Part shown: positions 7,785-17,199 of the stretch, piece after piece
Position numbering within the stretch: position 1 is the stretch's first letter
Layout: every line of letters starts with the position of its first letter
NCBI RefSeq assembly: GCF_023228165.1
Contig: NZ_JALOBS010000010.1
Coordinates: forward strand, 62,001 to 126,000
Source: Methylomonas sp.
Lineage (GTDB): Bacteria; Pseudomonadota; Gammaproteobacteria; Methylococcales; Methylomonadaceae
DNA length: 64,000 nt
Reading direction: 5' to 3'
Position numbers and translations under genes: made by a program
The notes under the pieces: model-generated
Told to the model about the DNA's origin: nothing
What the model saw: the letters and a program-made list of their open reading frames with translations, nothing else
Databases searched by the model: none

Positions 7785-9035
7785 TTAAGCTTGCGCCGAG
7801 CCTGGTTCGGCTTGGTCTTCCAATTGCGTGAGCACTTCCTTGGATGCCAGCTCCAGTCCGCGTTTGAAATATTGGCAGGCTTTATCTTTGTCATCCTTCA
7901 TAAACATTACTTCACCCAGCAGTTGGCAAACCCCTACCGACGCTTCCAGATTCAGGCTTTTCAATAAATATTGTTCGGCTTTTTCCATTTGACCGACTTT
8001 TTGCGCCAGCTTGCCCAGTGTTTTTAACAAGGTCGGGTCGTTTGGATACACTGCCAGCCATTGCTCGCCGGTTTGCAGCTGTCTGGGGAGGTTATCGGAT
8101 TCGATATTGGAGTACAGTTCAAGTAAGGTGGCATCCCAGTGCTTGCCGAGTTGCTTGATGATACTTTCTTCTGTACGGCTACCGGCACCGGCTGCAATCA
8201 TCGCGGCGAAATAAATGTTGGCTATGCCCGGCAGGGATTTAATATGGTCGGGTATCTGCTCCCAGCTGGCTTGAATGCTGGCTTCATCATTTTGTGCGGC
8301 GGCTTTTTTCAGCTGGCTGCTATAGGCTTTGGTTTGCAGCAGTTTTACTTCGGTTTCCATCAATACCTTGTTTTGCTGCAGCGAGGGTAATAGCTTGCTC
8401 AAGCCTTCCCAGTCGCCGATATGTTGGTAGGCCTGATGCATCATTTTTAATACCCGGCCATGGCCGGGGTTGATGGACTGCAGCTTGCTCAAGGTTTCAA
8501 TGGCTTGCTCGAATTGCTGCTCGGACATGTGTAATTCAGCCTGGGTCAGGCCGACAGTCATATTGTTGTCCGACGATTGTTCGGCGGCTTTCTGCAAATA
8601 TTCGTCGCGTTTATCCAGCGCGCCGCGAGATTGGGCCGCGCGGGCCGCGGTCAGATAATGCAGCAACGGCGCACCGCTGTTGGCGGCGTGTTTGATCAAG
8701 ACTTTTTCGGCGCTTTCCCAATTGCCGTCCGCGGCATCGAACAGGCCGGCGATCAGGGCATCATGCGAGCGGTTGAATTTGATATTGCGGCGGCGTTTGG
8801 ATATTTGTCCCGGCAGGCGCAATAAAACCCCGGCCAAGCGAAAAAAATTGTACAGCACAAAAAAACCGATCACTAGCGCGACGGTAAATACCGTCAACGA
8901 GGTTTCCAGCGACCAGTGTCCGAAGCCGATTAATACATAGCCGGGATCGTTGTATTGAGCCAGCCAAGTATGCAGGGCAAAGGCGACGGCTACCGCACAG
9001 AGGAGGGAAGCAATAAAATAAAGTAGGTTTCTCAT
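7785..9035 (-). CDS. hemY: HemY protein (TPR-containing inner-membrane protein)
   Basis: The gammaproteobacterial HemY (unrelated to Bacillus HemY protoporphyrinogen oxidase) is an inner-membrane protein linked by genetics to haem synthesis. The 416-residue product has two N-terminal transmembrane helices (about residues 5-22 and 40-62), then the basic LRLPGQISKRRRNIKF linker and a long helical domain of TPR-like repeats, visible as ALDKRDEYLQKAAEQ, QFEQAIETLSKLQSINPGHG and KAEQYLLKSLNLEASVG. It is the last gene of hemC-hemD-hemX-hemY, 12 bases after hemX. Confidence 0.9.
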   Translation of the reverse strand: MRNLLYFIASLLCAVAVAFALHTWLAQYNDPGYVLIGFGHWSLETSLTVFTVALVIGFFVLYNFFRLAGVLLRLPGQISKRRRNIKFNRSHDALIAGLFDAADGNWESAEKVLIKHAANSGAPLLHYLTAARAAQSRGALDKRDEYLQKAAEQSSDNNMTVGLTQAELHMSEQQFEQAIETLSKLQSINPGHGRVLKMMHQAYQHIGDWEGLSKLLPSLQQNKVLMETEVKLLQTKAYSSQLKKAAAQNDEASIQASWEQIPDHIKSLPGIANIYFAAMIAAGAGSRTEESIIKQLGKHWDATLLELYSNIESDNLPRQLQTGEQWLAVYPNDPTLLKTLGKLAQKVGQMEKAEQYLLKSLNLEASVGVCQLLGEVMFMKDDKDKACQYFKRGLELASKEVLTQLEDQAEPGSAQA

Positions 9036-9047
9036 ATCGCCGTCCGC

Positions 9048-10223
9048 TTATTGCTGGCCGGTAGCCGGCTGTTCGTTGCCGGCCGGGGCGGGTGATGGAG
9101 TTGCGGGCGGGTCGGCAAGCACTGCTTTATCGGTTTCCAGCCGCAGTTTGCCGATGTCCTTGAGTAGTTTCAAGGAGCCGCTGACGTCGGGATATTGACT
9201 ATGCAGTTGTACGCCGGACAGTTTATTCAGCTCAGCGACGAATTGTTCGGTTTGCAGATTTTCCGCAAAGTTTTTTTGCAACCATTCCTTGGCGTTTTCG
9301 ATACTGCTGGTAAACAAGGTGTCGTTTTGCTGTACCAAGGCAATTTCAATCATTTCCAGGCGGACTTTCAATTGCTGCTTGATGAAATGGGCTTCCTCGG
9401 GAGACAAAACCGCGTTGACCGGATGTTCGGTATGCCGCAACACTACATAGCCTTCCAGTTGTTTGGCCACCTTGTCCAGAATCTCATGGCCGTGTTCGGA
9501 AAGGTCCTGCGGGGCGGCGGCTTTTTCAGGTTCCTTGCCGGCATGCGGCAGGAATACCGACAATTCCTCGACAGCGGACTGCAAATGTTGGATGCCGGCA
9601 TAAATGCCGACGATGTCAGGCTCTTGCACATTATTCAGCAGCGCAATTTCTTTGGCGATTTGTTCGCGGACTTTAAAGACGGATGCATCGCCGCTTTCCC
9701 GTAAACGTTGGTCGGCGGCTTCCAGCGCCTCGCGGGTGGTGGAGACATCGCCCACCAAATGCAAACGCTGGTTCGCAACGCTCAATAAATATTCGGCATC
9801 GGCTAGCAGCCAGTCGCCTCGGGTCTTTCCCAGCTGACGCTGCAACACCACAATCGAGGTTTCCAATTCTTTGCGGGCTGTGTTCAGATGCTCTTCGTGC
9901 AGTTTGGAAAAGTCGGCCAGCGTTTGGGTAAAGTGGTTGTCCTTGCCGGTCATTTCGGCATTGAGGTTGGCTATTTGCGATTGTACGCCGGAAAGTTGTT
10001 GCTGCAGGCCGTTCAGTTCTTTGTCGATTTCGATCAGTTTAAGACTGTCCTGACTGTTTTCCGTATCCTGTGTGGCGCGTAGTTGCTGCATGAAGTAAAA
10101 ACCGGCGGCAGCCAAGGCGATTACCAAAATTATGGCGGTGATTCCTATCCACAACCCGGCATGAGATTTTTTTACCACCACTGCAGGGGCTTGCTTTTCT
10201 TGTTGTTCAATTACTTCGGCCAC
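9048..10223 (-). CDS. hemX: HemX-like membrane protein (uroporphyrinogen-III C-methyltransferase-type annotation)
   Basis: HemX proteins are encoded next to hemD and hemY. They are often annotated as uroporphyrinogen C-methyltransferase, but this 391-residue protein shows no SAM-binding methylase motifs. It has a short cytoplasmic N-terminus, one transmembrane helix (about residues 24-46), a coiled-coil segment (KLIEIDKELNGLQQQLSGVQ onward), the family core (GDWLLADAEYLLSVANQRLHL) and a Pro-rich C-terminal tail. It overlaps hemD by 17 bases. Its role in haem synthesis is probably structural or regulatory and is not settled. Confidence 0.88.
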   Translation of the reverse strand: MAEVIEQQEKQAPAVVVKKSHAGLWIGITAIILVIALAAAGFYFMQQLRATQDTENSQDSLKLIEIDKELNGLQQQLSGVQSQIANLNAEMTGKDNHFTQTLADFSKLHEEHLNTARKELETSIVVLQRQLGKTRGDWLLADAEYLLSVANQRLHLVGDVSTTREALEAADQRLRESGDASVFKVREQIAKEIALLNNVQEPDIVGIYAGIQHLQSAVEELSVFLPHAGKEPEKAAAPQDLSEHGHEILDKVAKQLEGYVVLRHTEHPVNAVLSPEEAHFIKQQLKVRLEMIEIALVQQNDTLFTSSIENAKEWLQKNFAENLQTEQFVAELNKLSGVQLHSQYPDVSGSLKLLKDIGKLRLETDKAVLADPPATPSPAPAGNEQPATGQQ

Positions 10224-10989
10224 TGTTTTCCCCGTTCAATAACGTCGTCAATGTCTCTAAAATTGCTGCATCCGTTGGTTGCAGGCTGACTGTAATCTGT
10301 TCAAAACCCAGTTCAAGCGCTAATTGCCTGATTCTGTCGCTCACCACCAGCAAAGGCTGTTTTCGCAGCAGATTCGCCGCTGCAGGGTCTAGCATTGCCA
10401 ATAGATTTTGTAGCGCTTCGCCACTGGTAATGGTGATAGCGCTCAACTGTTGATTCCGCAACGACCGAATCAGTTCCTCGCTGTTAATATCCGGACGGCA
10501 ACGACGATAGACTTCCAGATATGCCACTTCCGCGCCACGGCCACGTAAAGTTTGTTCCAACTTTTCCCGGCCGCCCACGCCTCGCACAATGAAGATGTGC
10601 TGGCCGGCAACCCGTTGCATGGCCTGTTGAGCTAACAGGCCTTCGCTGCTAAATTCCGTTTCCGGCACGCAAGCTACTTGCAGACCGGCTTTTTGCAAGG
10701 CGGCCGCGGTTGCATGACCGACCGCGGCAAATTTTACAGCCCGAGATTCCACCATTTTGCCACCGAACGCCTTGAGTGCAAAATCCACCGCATTACAGCT
10801 GGTAAAAATCAACCAATCACCTGCCAGGGCTTTTTCAATTAACCCGGCATCGATGCCGACCGGCTGAATCTCTATGGTTGGAAATCGTAAAGCCCGTCCA
10901 TCCGCTTGAGTGATTAATCGACACAGTGCGTCGGCCTGGGCGGCGGGCCGCGTTACTAATACCGTCGCGCCGCGCAGGCCGGATGTCAT
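10207..10989 (-). CDS. hemD: Uroporphyrinogen-III synthase
   Basis: HemD closes hydroxymethylbilane, with inversion of ring D, to uroporphyrinogen III. The 260-residue protein has the usual weakly conserved two-domain layout, with recognisable N-terminal VLVTRPAAQADALCRLI, central FTSCNAVDFALKAF and C-terminal AITITSGEALQNLL segments. The start overlaps the hemC stop by 4 bases, and the end overlaps the hemX start, so substrate-producing and substrate-using enzymes are translated together. Confidence 0.94.
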   Translation of the reverse strand: MTSGLRGATVLVTRPAAQADALCRLITQADGRALRFPTIEIQPVGIDAGLIEKALAGDWLIFTSCNAVDFALKAFGGKMVESRAVKFAAVGHATAAALQKAGLQVACVPETEFSSEGLLAQQAMQRVAGQHIFIVRGVGGREKLEQTLRGRGAEVAYLEVYRRCRPDINSEELIRSLRNQQLSAITITSGEALQNLLAMLDPAAANLLRKQPLLVVSDRIRQLALELGFEQITVSLQPTDAAILETLTTLLNGENSGRSN

Positions 10990-11912
10990 TGATACAACTC
11001 GCGCAATATTTTATCCGCGCCTTGGGCCAATAATGCATCGGCAATAGCGATACCCAATCGTTCCGCTTCAGCCAGGGGGCTTTCCGCTTCGGCACGATAC
11101 AACACGCTGCCGTCCGGATGGCCGACCAGTCCGCGCATAAACAGTTTATCGGCTCGTATTTCGGCAAAACCGGCAATCGGCACTTGGCAGCCGCCGTTCA
11201 AGCGGCCGTTCATGGCCCGTTCGGCGCTGACGCGTATGCTGGTGGCTTCGTCGTGCAATACCTTTAAATAATCATGAATGCCGGTATCGTTGATACGGCA
11301 TTCGATGCCGATCGCGCCCTGGCCCATGGCCGGCAGACTTTCTTCCGGGCTTAAGCGGGCGGTAATACGTTCGCCCATCCCTAGTCGTTTCAAGCCGGCG
11401 GAGGCTAGGATAATCGCGTCGTACTCGCCGGCATCCAGCTTGGCCAGCCGGGTGTTGACGTTGCCGCGTAAGCTCAAAATTTCCGCTTGCGGATATCTGG
11501 CTTTGATTTGGCATTGACGGCGTAAGCTGGAGGTGCCGATGCGGGCATTGGCCGGTAAATCAGCCAAGCTGTGGTAGCGGTTGGAGACGAAGGCATCACT
11601 CGGGTCTTCTCTGTCCATGATGACGGCTAAATGCAGTCCGTTTGGAAATTCCACCGGTACGTCCTTCATGGAATGGACGGCAATATCCGCCGTGCCTTCC
11701 AGCATGCCTTGCTCTAGTTCCTTGACGAATAAGCCTTTGCCGCCGACTTTGGCCAACGGCGCATCCAATATCTTGTCGCCGCGGGTGACCATTTTTATCA
11801 GTTCGGTTTTTAAACCGGGGAATGCCTGTGCCAATCTTGCCGCGACATGTTCCGCCTGCCATAGCGCTAGCGGGCTTTGCCGGGTGGCGATACGAATTGT
11901 TTTATCTGCCAA
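10986..11912 (-). CDS. hemC: Hydroxymethylbilane synthase (porphobilinogen deaminase)
   Basis: HemC polymerises four porphobilinogen molecules into hydroxymethylbilane. The 308-residue protein has the N-terminal IRIATRQSPLALWQAEHV motif, the active-site Asp region HSMKDVP, the GTSSLRRQCQI substrate-binding loop with paired Arg, and the Cys of NGGCQVP that carries the dipyrromethane cofactor. It is the first gene of the hemCDXY operon; a gap of about 400 bases upstream, shared with the divergent PEP-CTERM gene, should hold its promoter. Confidence 0.97.
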   Translation of the reverse strand: MADKTIRIATRQSPLALWQAEHVAARLAQAFPGLKTELIKMVTRGDKILDAPLAKVGGKGLFVKELEQGMLEGTADIAVHSMKDVPVEFPNGLHLAVIMDREDPSDAFVSNRYHSLADLPANARIGTSSLRRQCQIKARYPQAEILSLRGNVNTRLAKLDAGEYDAIILASAGLKRLGMGERITARLSPEESLPAMGQGAIGIECRINDTGIHDYLKVLHDEATSIRVSAERAMNGRLNGGCQVPIAGFAEIRADKLFMRGLVGHPDGSVLYRAEAESPLAEAERLGIAIADALLAQGADKILRELYQ

Positions 11913-12312
11913 AGTAGTTCCTGCCGATAGTGACGATGGGTAATCCGTGATTGAACATCGTCGCGATTTATAATTATGTAATGTGCCTATTGTAATCCGA
12001 TTCGAAGCGGAAATTCTTCAGAACTTAATTCTATAAAATGTATGAGTGCCTGAACACTTAACCCATCGTTAGTCGGTGAAGCGGTTGGTTTCGGATTTGG
12101 TTAGGCGCGGATATCACTCAACCATCGGCAGGTTTATTTACACAGCGGAACCCGCAAAAGACTTTGATCCGCCATTGCGGGGCAGGCGGTTCGATGTTTC
12201 CAGGCAACCAGAAATTTCGGTAAGTGCTTGACCGTACTGTAAAGCTAATGCTATTTTTGTGACGCAGTCGAAACTTTTTAGTCGTTTGATTCCTTGAATT
12301 TTGGAGGGGAAT
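11913..12312. other. Intergenic region between hemC and the PEP-CTERM gene
   Basis: About 400 bases between divergent genes. No open frame with coding character, tRNA or strong hairpin is seen. It must contain the hemC promoter (minus) and that of the secreted protein (plus); a GGAGGGG ribosome site lies at its right end. No -35/-10 pair stands out. Confidence 0.6.
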
Positions 12313-13788
12313 ATGAATTTTGCCGCCCGTCAGACTCCTGTTTTTCTATTCTGCCGATATTTGCAGCAAATGCTGACCCTGTCGTGTTTGGTAATACCTC
12401 TCGGCTTATTTTCCAACAATACTCAGGCCGTGGAATTCAGCTCCGGAGCATTAACTTTTGCTACAACAACGCCGCAAAGTATCTGGAGCGAAGGCGATGC
12501 ATTTTTGTTCAACTACAATAAATTTATAGGTGTCGACACCGGCTCGCGAAGTTTGACGGTTAATCCCGGTAAATTTTCCCAGAACGGTTATAGCGTCGAT
12601 CCTTATTTTTTGTTCTCGAATGATTTACGCACGGGCATCAACGTGGGGGCAAAAGTCGACGGCGGCTCGGTTAACGCCGCGCTAAACTATAGCGCCAGCT
12701 TTTCAGCCCCGGATACGATTGTTAAAGGTCAGCAATTTAACCTGCTCGGCAATGCCAATCTGTTGAACACTTCGACATTCAATACCCAAAGCCCCAATGC
12801 TTCGGCCTGGATCGACGGCGTCCTGGATTATTATTCCGGCGCTTACGCCCGTTTCGATGTGGTTCAGCCCAGTATATTAGCAGACCACGATTACCGGATG
12901 GGCAACAAAGGTTATACGGACAATAACACGACTAATGCCCCCTATAAAACCTTGGTGAATATCAATTACACACCGGAAATTGCCTCATTCAACCGCGACA
13001 ATTCGGGTGTTTTCCGGGTCTTGGGTATCGACCAGGGCCTTGAGTACAATGTGGGTGCAACCACTATCAGCGTAGGGCCGGACTGGAGCGTAAACGCCAA
13101 CGGTGTGGTAAGTGGCGGTGCGTTGCACGGTTCCGATACCGGTACCCTATTGACGGCTGAGATGGATGTTGATCAACTGATATTGGCCGGAAATCCCGCA
13201 TTAGGTACTGGCGTGGGTTTCGATTGGGGGATTGTGGATTTCGACATGGGCTATGAATTGATCGACATTACTGCCGGTCTGCAAATGGGCCTGCAGCAAG
13301 ACTTTTCATTACAATCGAATTTGATGGTGGATTTGATTTTTTCCGACTGGGTCGATCTGGAAGGTATTGGGCTAACCCAATCATTTTCGGGCCTGTTGAG
13401 CAATTTACCCGCCATTACCCTATTGTCCGATCTGGTCGAAGTCACGCCTACCTACTGGGTCGATGCCACATTGGCTAACGATTCGAAATTGGTTTTCGAT
13501 GCCATATTCGGTGTGGATATGCTGGATTTTTACATTAGCGCCAATTACGATTTCGGGGTTGCCTCCGGCGGTTACGACAGGCCAAGTAATCCGGCCTATA
13601 CGAATGATCAATCACTACCGCTGTTTGATATTGGGATTTTCAACAATCAATTCGCCTTGAACGGGTTTGAGAAAGTTCAGGGTAACACTTTCTCGCTGGC
13701 CGCCGTGCCGCTACCCACTGCGTTTTGGATGATGCTTAGCGGCTGCGCGGCAATGGCTGGGATATCGAAACGCCGACGGGTTTCATGA
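12313..13788 (+). CDS. Secreted PEP-CTERM-type protein
   Basis: A 491-residue exported protein. After a short basic N-terminus comes a hydrophobic segment ending near NTQA-VE; the mature part is rich in Asn, Asp, Ser, Tyr and beta-type repeats, as in surface proteins. The C-terminus has the sorting-signal layout of exosortase substrates: VPLPTAFW, a hydrophobic helix, then a basic KRRR tail. The VPLP variant is typical of PEP-CTERM proteins in exopolysaccharide producers. An exosortase (EpsH/XrtA) should be elsewhere in the genome. Start chosen at ATG 12313, 6 bases after GGAGGGG, over an upstream TTG at 12301. The specific function is unknown. Confidence 0.85.
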   Translation: MNFAARQTPVFLFCRYLQQMLTLSCLVIPLGLFSNNTQAVEFSSGALTFATTTPQSIWSEGDAFLFNYNKFIGVDTGSRSLTVNPGKFSQNGYSVDPYFLFSNDLRTGINVGAKVDGGSVNAALNYSASFSAPDTIVKGQQFNLLGNANLLNTSTFNTQSPNASAWIDGVLDYYSGAYARFDVVQPSILADHDYRMGNKGYTDNNTTNAPYKTLVNINYTPEIASFNRDNSGVFRVLGIDQGLEYNVGATTISVGPDWSVNANGVVSGGALHGSDTGTLLTAEMDVDQLILAGNPALGTGVGFDWGIVDFDMGYELIDITAGLQMGLQQDFSLQSNLMVDLIFSDWVDLEGIGLTQSFSGLLSNLPAITLLSDLVEVTPTYWVDATLANDSKLVFDAIFGVDMLDFYISANYDFGVASGGYDRPSNPAYTNDQSLPLFDIGIFNNQFALNGFEKVQGNTFSLAAVPLPTAFWMMLSGCAAMAGISKRRRVS

Positions 13789-13848
13789 GCTTGCGGCAAT
13801 AAGCCAGGTGGCGTGCGCCGAATGAGTCTGTGAAGCTTTCGACGCGAG

Positions 13849-14121
13849 CTAGCGAATTTCAAATTCCGAGAATACTTGGTCCGCGTCATGATCGGAGACC
13901 ATGACTTCGCTCACTTTAGCCAACAACGGGCCTTTATGGCACCATGCCACCAGTTGCTGGAGGTCCGCGTGCTCGCCACGGGCGATGATTTCCACATCGC
14001 CGTTGGCAAGATTTCGCGCGTAGCCGTTTAAATTAAGTTTAACCGCCTGCTTTTGGGTATAGGCCCGAAAGTACACGCCCTGTACCCGGCCCTTGACGAT
14101 GATATGCAAACATTCGCTCAT
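13849..14121 (-). CDS. acyP: Acylphosphatase
   Basis: A 90-residue acylphosphatase, a small enzyme hydrolysing carboxyl-phosphate bonds. The N-terminal signature VKGRVQGVYFRAYTQ contains the phosphate-binding Arg, and NLANGDVEIIARG contains the catalytic Asn. The start at 14121 (MSECLHIIVKG) overlaps the rlmKL stop as ATGA; a six-residue longer start at 14139 is less likely. It is probably co-expressed with rlmKL. Confidence 0.94.
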   Translation of the reverse strand: MSECLHIIVKGRVQGVYFRAYTQKQAVKLNLNGYARNLANGDVEIIARGEHADLQQLVAWCHKGPLLAKVSEVMVSDHDADQVFSEFEIR

Positions 14122-16313
14122 CGGCTGATTCTCCAACAATAATGAATTTTTGGGTCGCGGGCGAAATCCTCGGGGATAGTCGCGGCGCTAATATCCTCGA
14201 TATTCAGACCGGCCAACGATACAGCATCCATTTTAAAGCGGCGGAAATTAGTGGAAAAGTACAATATGCCGCCGGGTGCCAGTATGGCGGCGGCATTTTT
14301 TAACAGTTGTACGTGGTCGTTTTGCACATCGAAGGCGTCGTCCATTTTCTTGGAATTGGAAAACGTCGGCGGATCCAGAAAAATTAAATCGAACTGAGCG
14401 GCCGGTTTGGCGACGGCCTGTTCAGCCAGCCAGGTCAGGCAATTGGCGCGTACCAGCTTATGGTCGCCGCGTATGCCGTTTAAGTCGAAATTGCGCTTGG
14501 CCCAATCCAGATAGGTATTGGACATATCCACCGTGACGCTGGAAGCTGCGCCGCCCATGGCCGCGAGCACGCTGGCGCTGCCGGTATAGGCAAACAGATT
14601 CAAAAACCGCTTGCCCTGGGCTTGTTGTTGAATCAGCATGCGTATTGGCCGGTGATCCAGAAACAGGCCGGTATCCAGATAATCCTCGAAATTCACCCAG
14701 AATTTGCATCCGCCTTCTTCAATCACATGAAAGCGGCCTGAGTCGCCCTGTTTTTCGTATTGATCGGTGTTTTTTTGCTTGCGGCGGATTTTTAAGAATA
14801 CCTGTTCTTTAGGAATCCCCAGCACTTTGGGTATTTCCACCATCGCCCCGGCCAGCCGTTGATTGGCTTTGGCGGGATCGATGGTTTTCGGCGACTCGTA
14901 TTCCTGCACGTTGACCCAGGTTTGTTCGCCCTGATAGACATCCACCGCTACCGCATATTCGGGTAAATCGGCGTCATACACACGGTAGCAATGAATCTGG
15001 TTTTGCTTTACCCACTTGTTTAGCTTTTTCAGATTCTTGCGCAGGCGGTTGCCGAACATTTCGGCTTGAGTATCGACTTGTTCGGCTTGGGTGCGGCGGC
15101 CGATTTGTTCGATGCGCTCTTGCTGGGATTTGGCTTTCGGCTCGAAAAAGCTTTTTTCTTCGATGTTGAAGCGCAGCAATTTACACTCCAACGCGCCATT
15201 AAATAAGGTGATGGGTTTTTGCGAACGCAGGCCCAGTCTAAAGCCCAGCTCCGGATTGCTGATGATCATGGTCGCCTGCCAGCCGCCGAAGCGGCTTTTC
15301 AGCACCTCGCCAAACCGCCGATATAACTCAGCCGTTTCGGCCTCTTCGCCCAGCCGTTCGCCATAAGGCGGATTGCAGGCAATCAAGCCTTTCGGCCAGC
15401 TTTCCGCTGCCGCTGCATCGGCTATGTCACGTTTTTCAATATGAATTTTGCCTTGTAAACCGGCATTTTCCACGTGTTGCAAGGCGGTCGCCACGGTATG
15501 TCTGTCCTGATCGAAGCCGACTATGACAGGCAGGGTTTTTAAACCCATATCGCGGCGCTGGTTTGCGTCGGCCAGCAGGTTTTGCCACAGTTCGGCATCG
15601 TGCTTCTTCCAGCCCAGAAAGCCATAGTAATCCCTAAGCAAACCGGGGGCATAATCGGCGGCAATCATGGCGCCTTCCAAAAGCATGGTGCCGGAGCCGC
15701 ACATCGGGTCCAATAAGGAACCGCCGGCAGCGGCGATTTTCGGCCAGCCGGTCCGCAATAAAATGGCAGCGGCCAGATTTTCCTTGATCGGCGCGGCAAT
15801 ACTGACATCCCGGTAGCCGCGTTTATGCAAGCTCTCGCCGGACAAATCCAGGCTCAGCTGGGCGGTTTCGTTATGCAGATAAACATTGATGCGAATACTG
15901 GGGCGCTCGGTATCGATATTGGGGCGCTTATCGAATTTGGCGCGCATCTGGTCGACGATGGCATCCTTGACTTTCAAGGCGCCGAAATGGGTATTGTTAA
16001 TGGCCGGATTGTTTTTGCTGCTGAACGATACCGCCAGACTGTCGTCCGGTTCAAGATGTTCGAACCAATTAATGCGATTGACGCCGTCGTACAAATCCTG
16101 CTGGGATTTAACCTCGAAGCTGCCCAGCAACAGCAAAATCCGGTTGGCGGTGCGCGACCACAAACAGGCTTTATAGGCCATGGCCAGATCGCCCTGAAAC
16201 GCCACGCCAGCCATTTTTTGCTGCACCTGCTGTCCGCCCAGGGCTTCGATTTCGGCGGCGAGTATCCCTTCCATGGCTTTGGGGGTGGTAGCGAACAGTT
16301 GATATTGGCTCAT
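14118..16313 (-). CDS. rlmL: Bifunctional 23S rRNA methyltransferase RlmK/RlmL
   Basis: This fusion methylates 23S rRNA at G2069 (N7, RlmK part) and G2445 (N2, RlmL part). The 731-residue protein, somewhat longer than the 702-residue E. coli enzyme, has an N-terminal ferredoxin-like/THUMP region, the RlmL methylase with DPMCGSGTMLLEGAMIA and ACNPPYGERL, and a C-terminal RlmK domain with FLNLFAYTGSASVLAAMGGA and FLDPPTFSNSKKM. Both catalytic NPPY/DPPT motifs are intact. The stop overlaps the acyP ATG. Confidence 0.95.
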   Translation of the reverse strand: MSQYQLFATTPKAMEGILAAEIEALGGQQVQQKMAGVAFQGDLAMAYKACLWSRTANRILLLLGSFEVKSQQDLYDGVNRINWFEHLEPDDSLAVSFSSKNNPAINNTHFGALKVKDAIVDQMRAKFDKRPNIDTERPSIRINVYLHNETAQLSLDLSGESLHKRGYRDVSIAAPIKENLAAAILLRTGWPKIAAAGGSLLDPMCGSGTMLLEGAMIAADYAPGLLRDYYGFLGWKKHDAELWQNLLADANQRRDMGLKTLPVIVGFDQDRHTVATALQHVENAGLQGKIHIEKRDIADAAAAESWPKGLIACNPPYGERLGEEAETAELYRRFGEVLKSRFGGWQATMIISNPELGFRLGLRSQKPITLFNGALECKLLRFNIEEKSFFEPKAKSQQERIEQIGRRTQAEQVDTQAEMFGNRLRKNLKKLNKWVKQNQIHCYRVYDADLPEYAVAVDVYQGEQTWVNVQEYESPKTIDPAKANQRLAGAMVEIPKVLGIPKEQVFLKIRRKQKNTDQYEKQGDSGRFHVIEEGGCKFWVNFEDYLDTGLFLDHRPIRMLIQQQAQGKRFLNLFAYTGSASVLAAMGGAASSVTVDMSNTYLDWAKRNFDLNGIRGDHKLVRANCLTWLAEQAVAKPAAQFDLIFLDPPTFSNSKKMDDAFDVQNDHVQLLKNAAAILAPGGILYFSTNFRRFKMDAVSLAGLNIEDISAATIPEDFARDPKIHYCWRISR

Positions 16314-16539
16314 GAGGTCGACTGAAAATTAAGCGGTCGATAAGGATAACAATATCAGCCGGTTTGCGCGGAAATTTTGTGGTTGGAAGGTTTTGCCGAT
16401 ATACCGATTTGGAGGCGCAGGCTCAGGGTTCGGTAACTTTTGGTCAGATCAAACGACTATTTTTTGGAATACAAACTCAGGTTTGTGCTCCAGTACTCCC
16501 GAGTTAATGACGGTGACGACAAAAAAAGAAAGCCTTGTC

Positions 16540-17199
16540 TTAGCTTATATCCTTGCCGTTACCCCACTTGGCGTGCAATTTTTCATAATCGGCCACGGTG
16601 GTGACTAACGCCAGTTCATCGGCCGGTTCGATTTTGCTATCGTGATCCAGCGGTAAAAACTGGTTGTCCCGATAGCAGAAGATGACCCGGGTATTTTTGG
16701 GTAAATCCAAATCACCCACCAGTCCGGCTTCGTTTTCCGTGGCGATAAAGCTAAACAGCTTTACATTGCCGCGAAAAACGGCGGACAACTCCAAAATATC
16801 CCGGCCGGCGGCGATATTGGCCAGATAGCGGGCATGGGTCAGGGTGGGGATGATGGTGTCGGTTAAACCCAACCCGACGCAAATATGCTCGAACTCGGGA
16901 TCCTCTACCCGGGTAATCACCCGTTTTACGCCCAGGGAGCGCGCCACCAGACTGGCGATAATGTTGGCTTCATCGCTTTTGGTCAGACAAAACAGCACAT
17001 CTATGCTGGTGGGCTCGGTTTCCTTCAAAATAGCCGGTTTGCTGCCGTTGCCGTGCAGGAACACGCAGTCGATTTGCGGCATCAGTTTATCGATGACGGT
17101 TTTGTCGTCTTCGATGATGATGACTTCGTGACCGGCGCGTAGTAACTGTTGCGCCGTGGCGATGGCCAGCGAAGAGGCGCCGATAAAGACGATTTTCAA
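16540..17199 (-). CDS. trkA: TrkA/KtrA-family potassium uptake regulatory protein (single RCK unit)
   Basis: A 219-residue cytoplasmic gating subunit: an N-terminal Rossmann RCK_N domain (MKIVFIGASSLAIATAQQLL...IIEDD) and a C-terminal RCK_C domain (ELSAVFRGNVKLFSF...TRVIFCYRDNQFLPL). It is half the length of E. coli TrkA, which has two such units, so the active form is probably a multimer as in KtrA. The glycine-rich turn is GASSLA rather than GxGxxG, so nucleotide preference cannot be assumed. It overlaps the trkH stop by 4 bases, fixing the partnership. Confidence 0.88.
   Translation of the reverse strand: MKIVFIGASSLAIATAQQLLRAGHEVIIIEDDKTVIDKLMPQIDCVFLHGNGSKPAILKETEPTSIDVLFCLTKSDEANIIASLVARSLGVKRVITRVEDPEFEHICVGLGLTDTIIPTLTHARYLANIAAGRDILELSAVFRGNVKLFSFIATENEAGLVGDLDLPKNTRVIFCYRDNQFLPLDHDSKIEPADELALVTTVADYEKLHAKWGNGKDIS

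Noticed and set aside
12301..12312. TTG start four codons upstream for the PEP-CTERM gene
   Set aside because: It overlaps the GGAGGGG ribosome site that serves the ATG at 12313.
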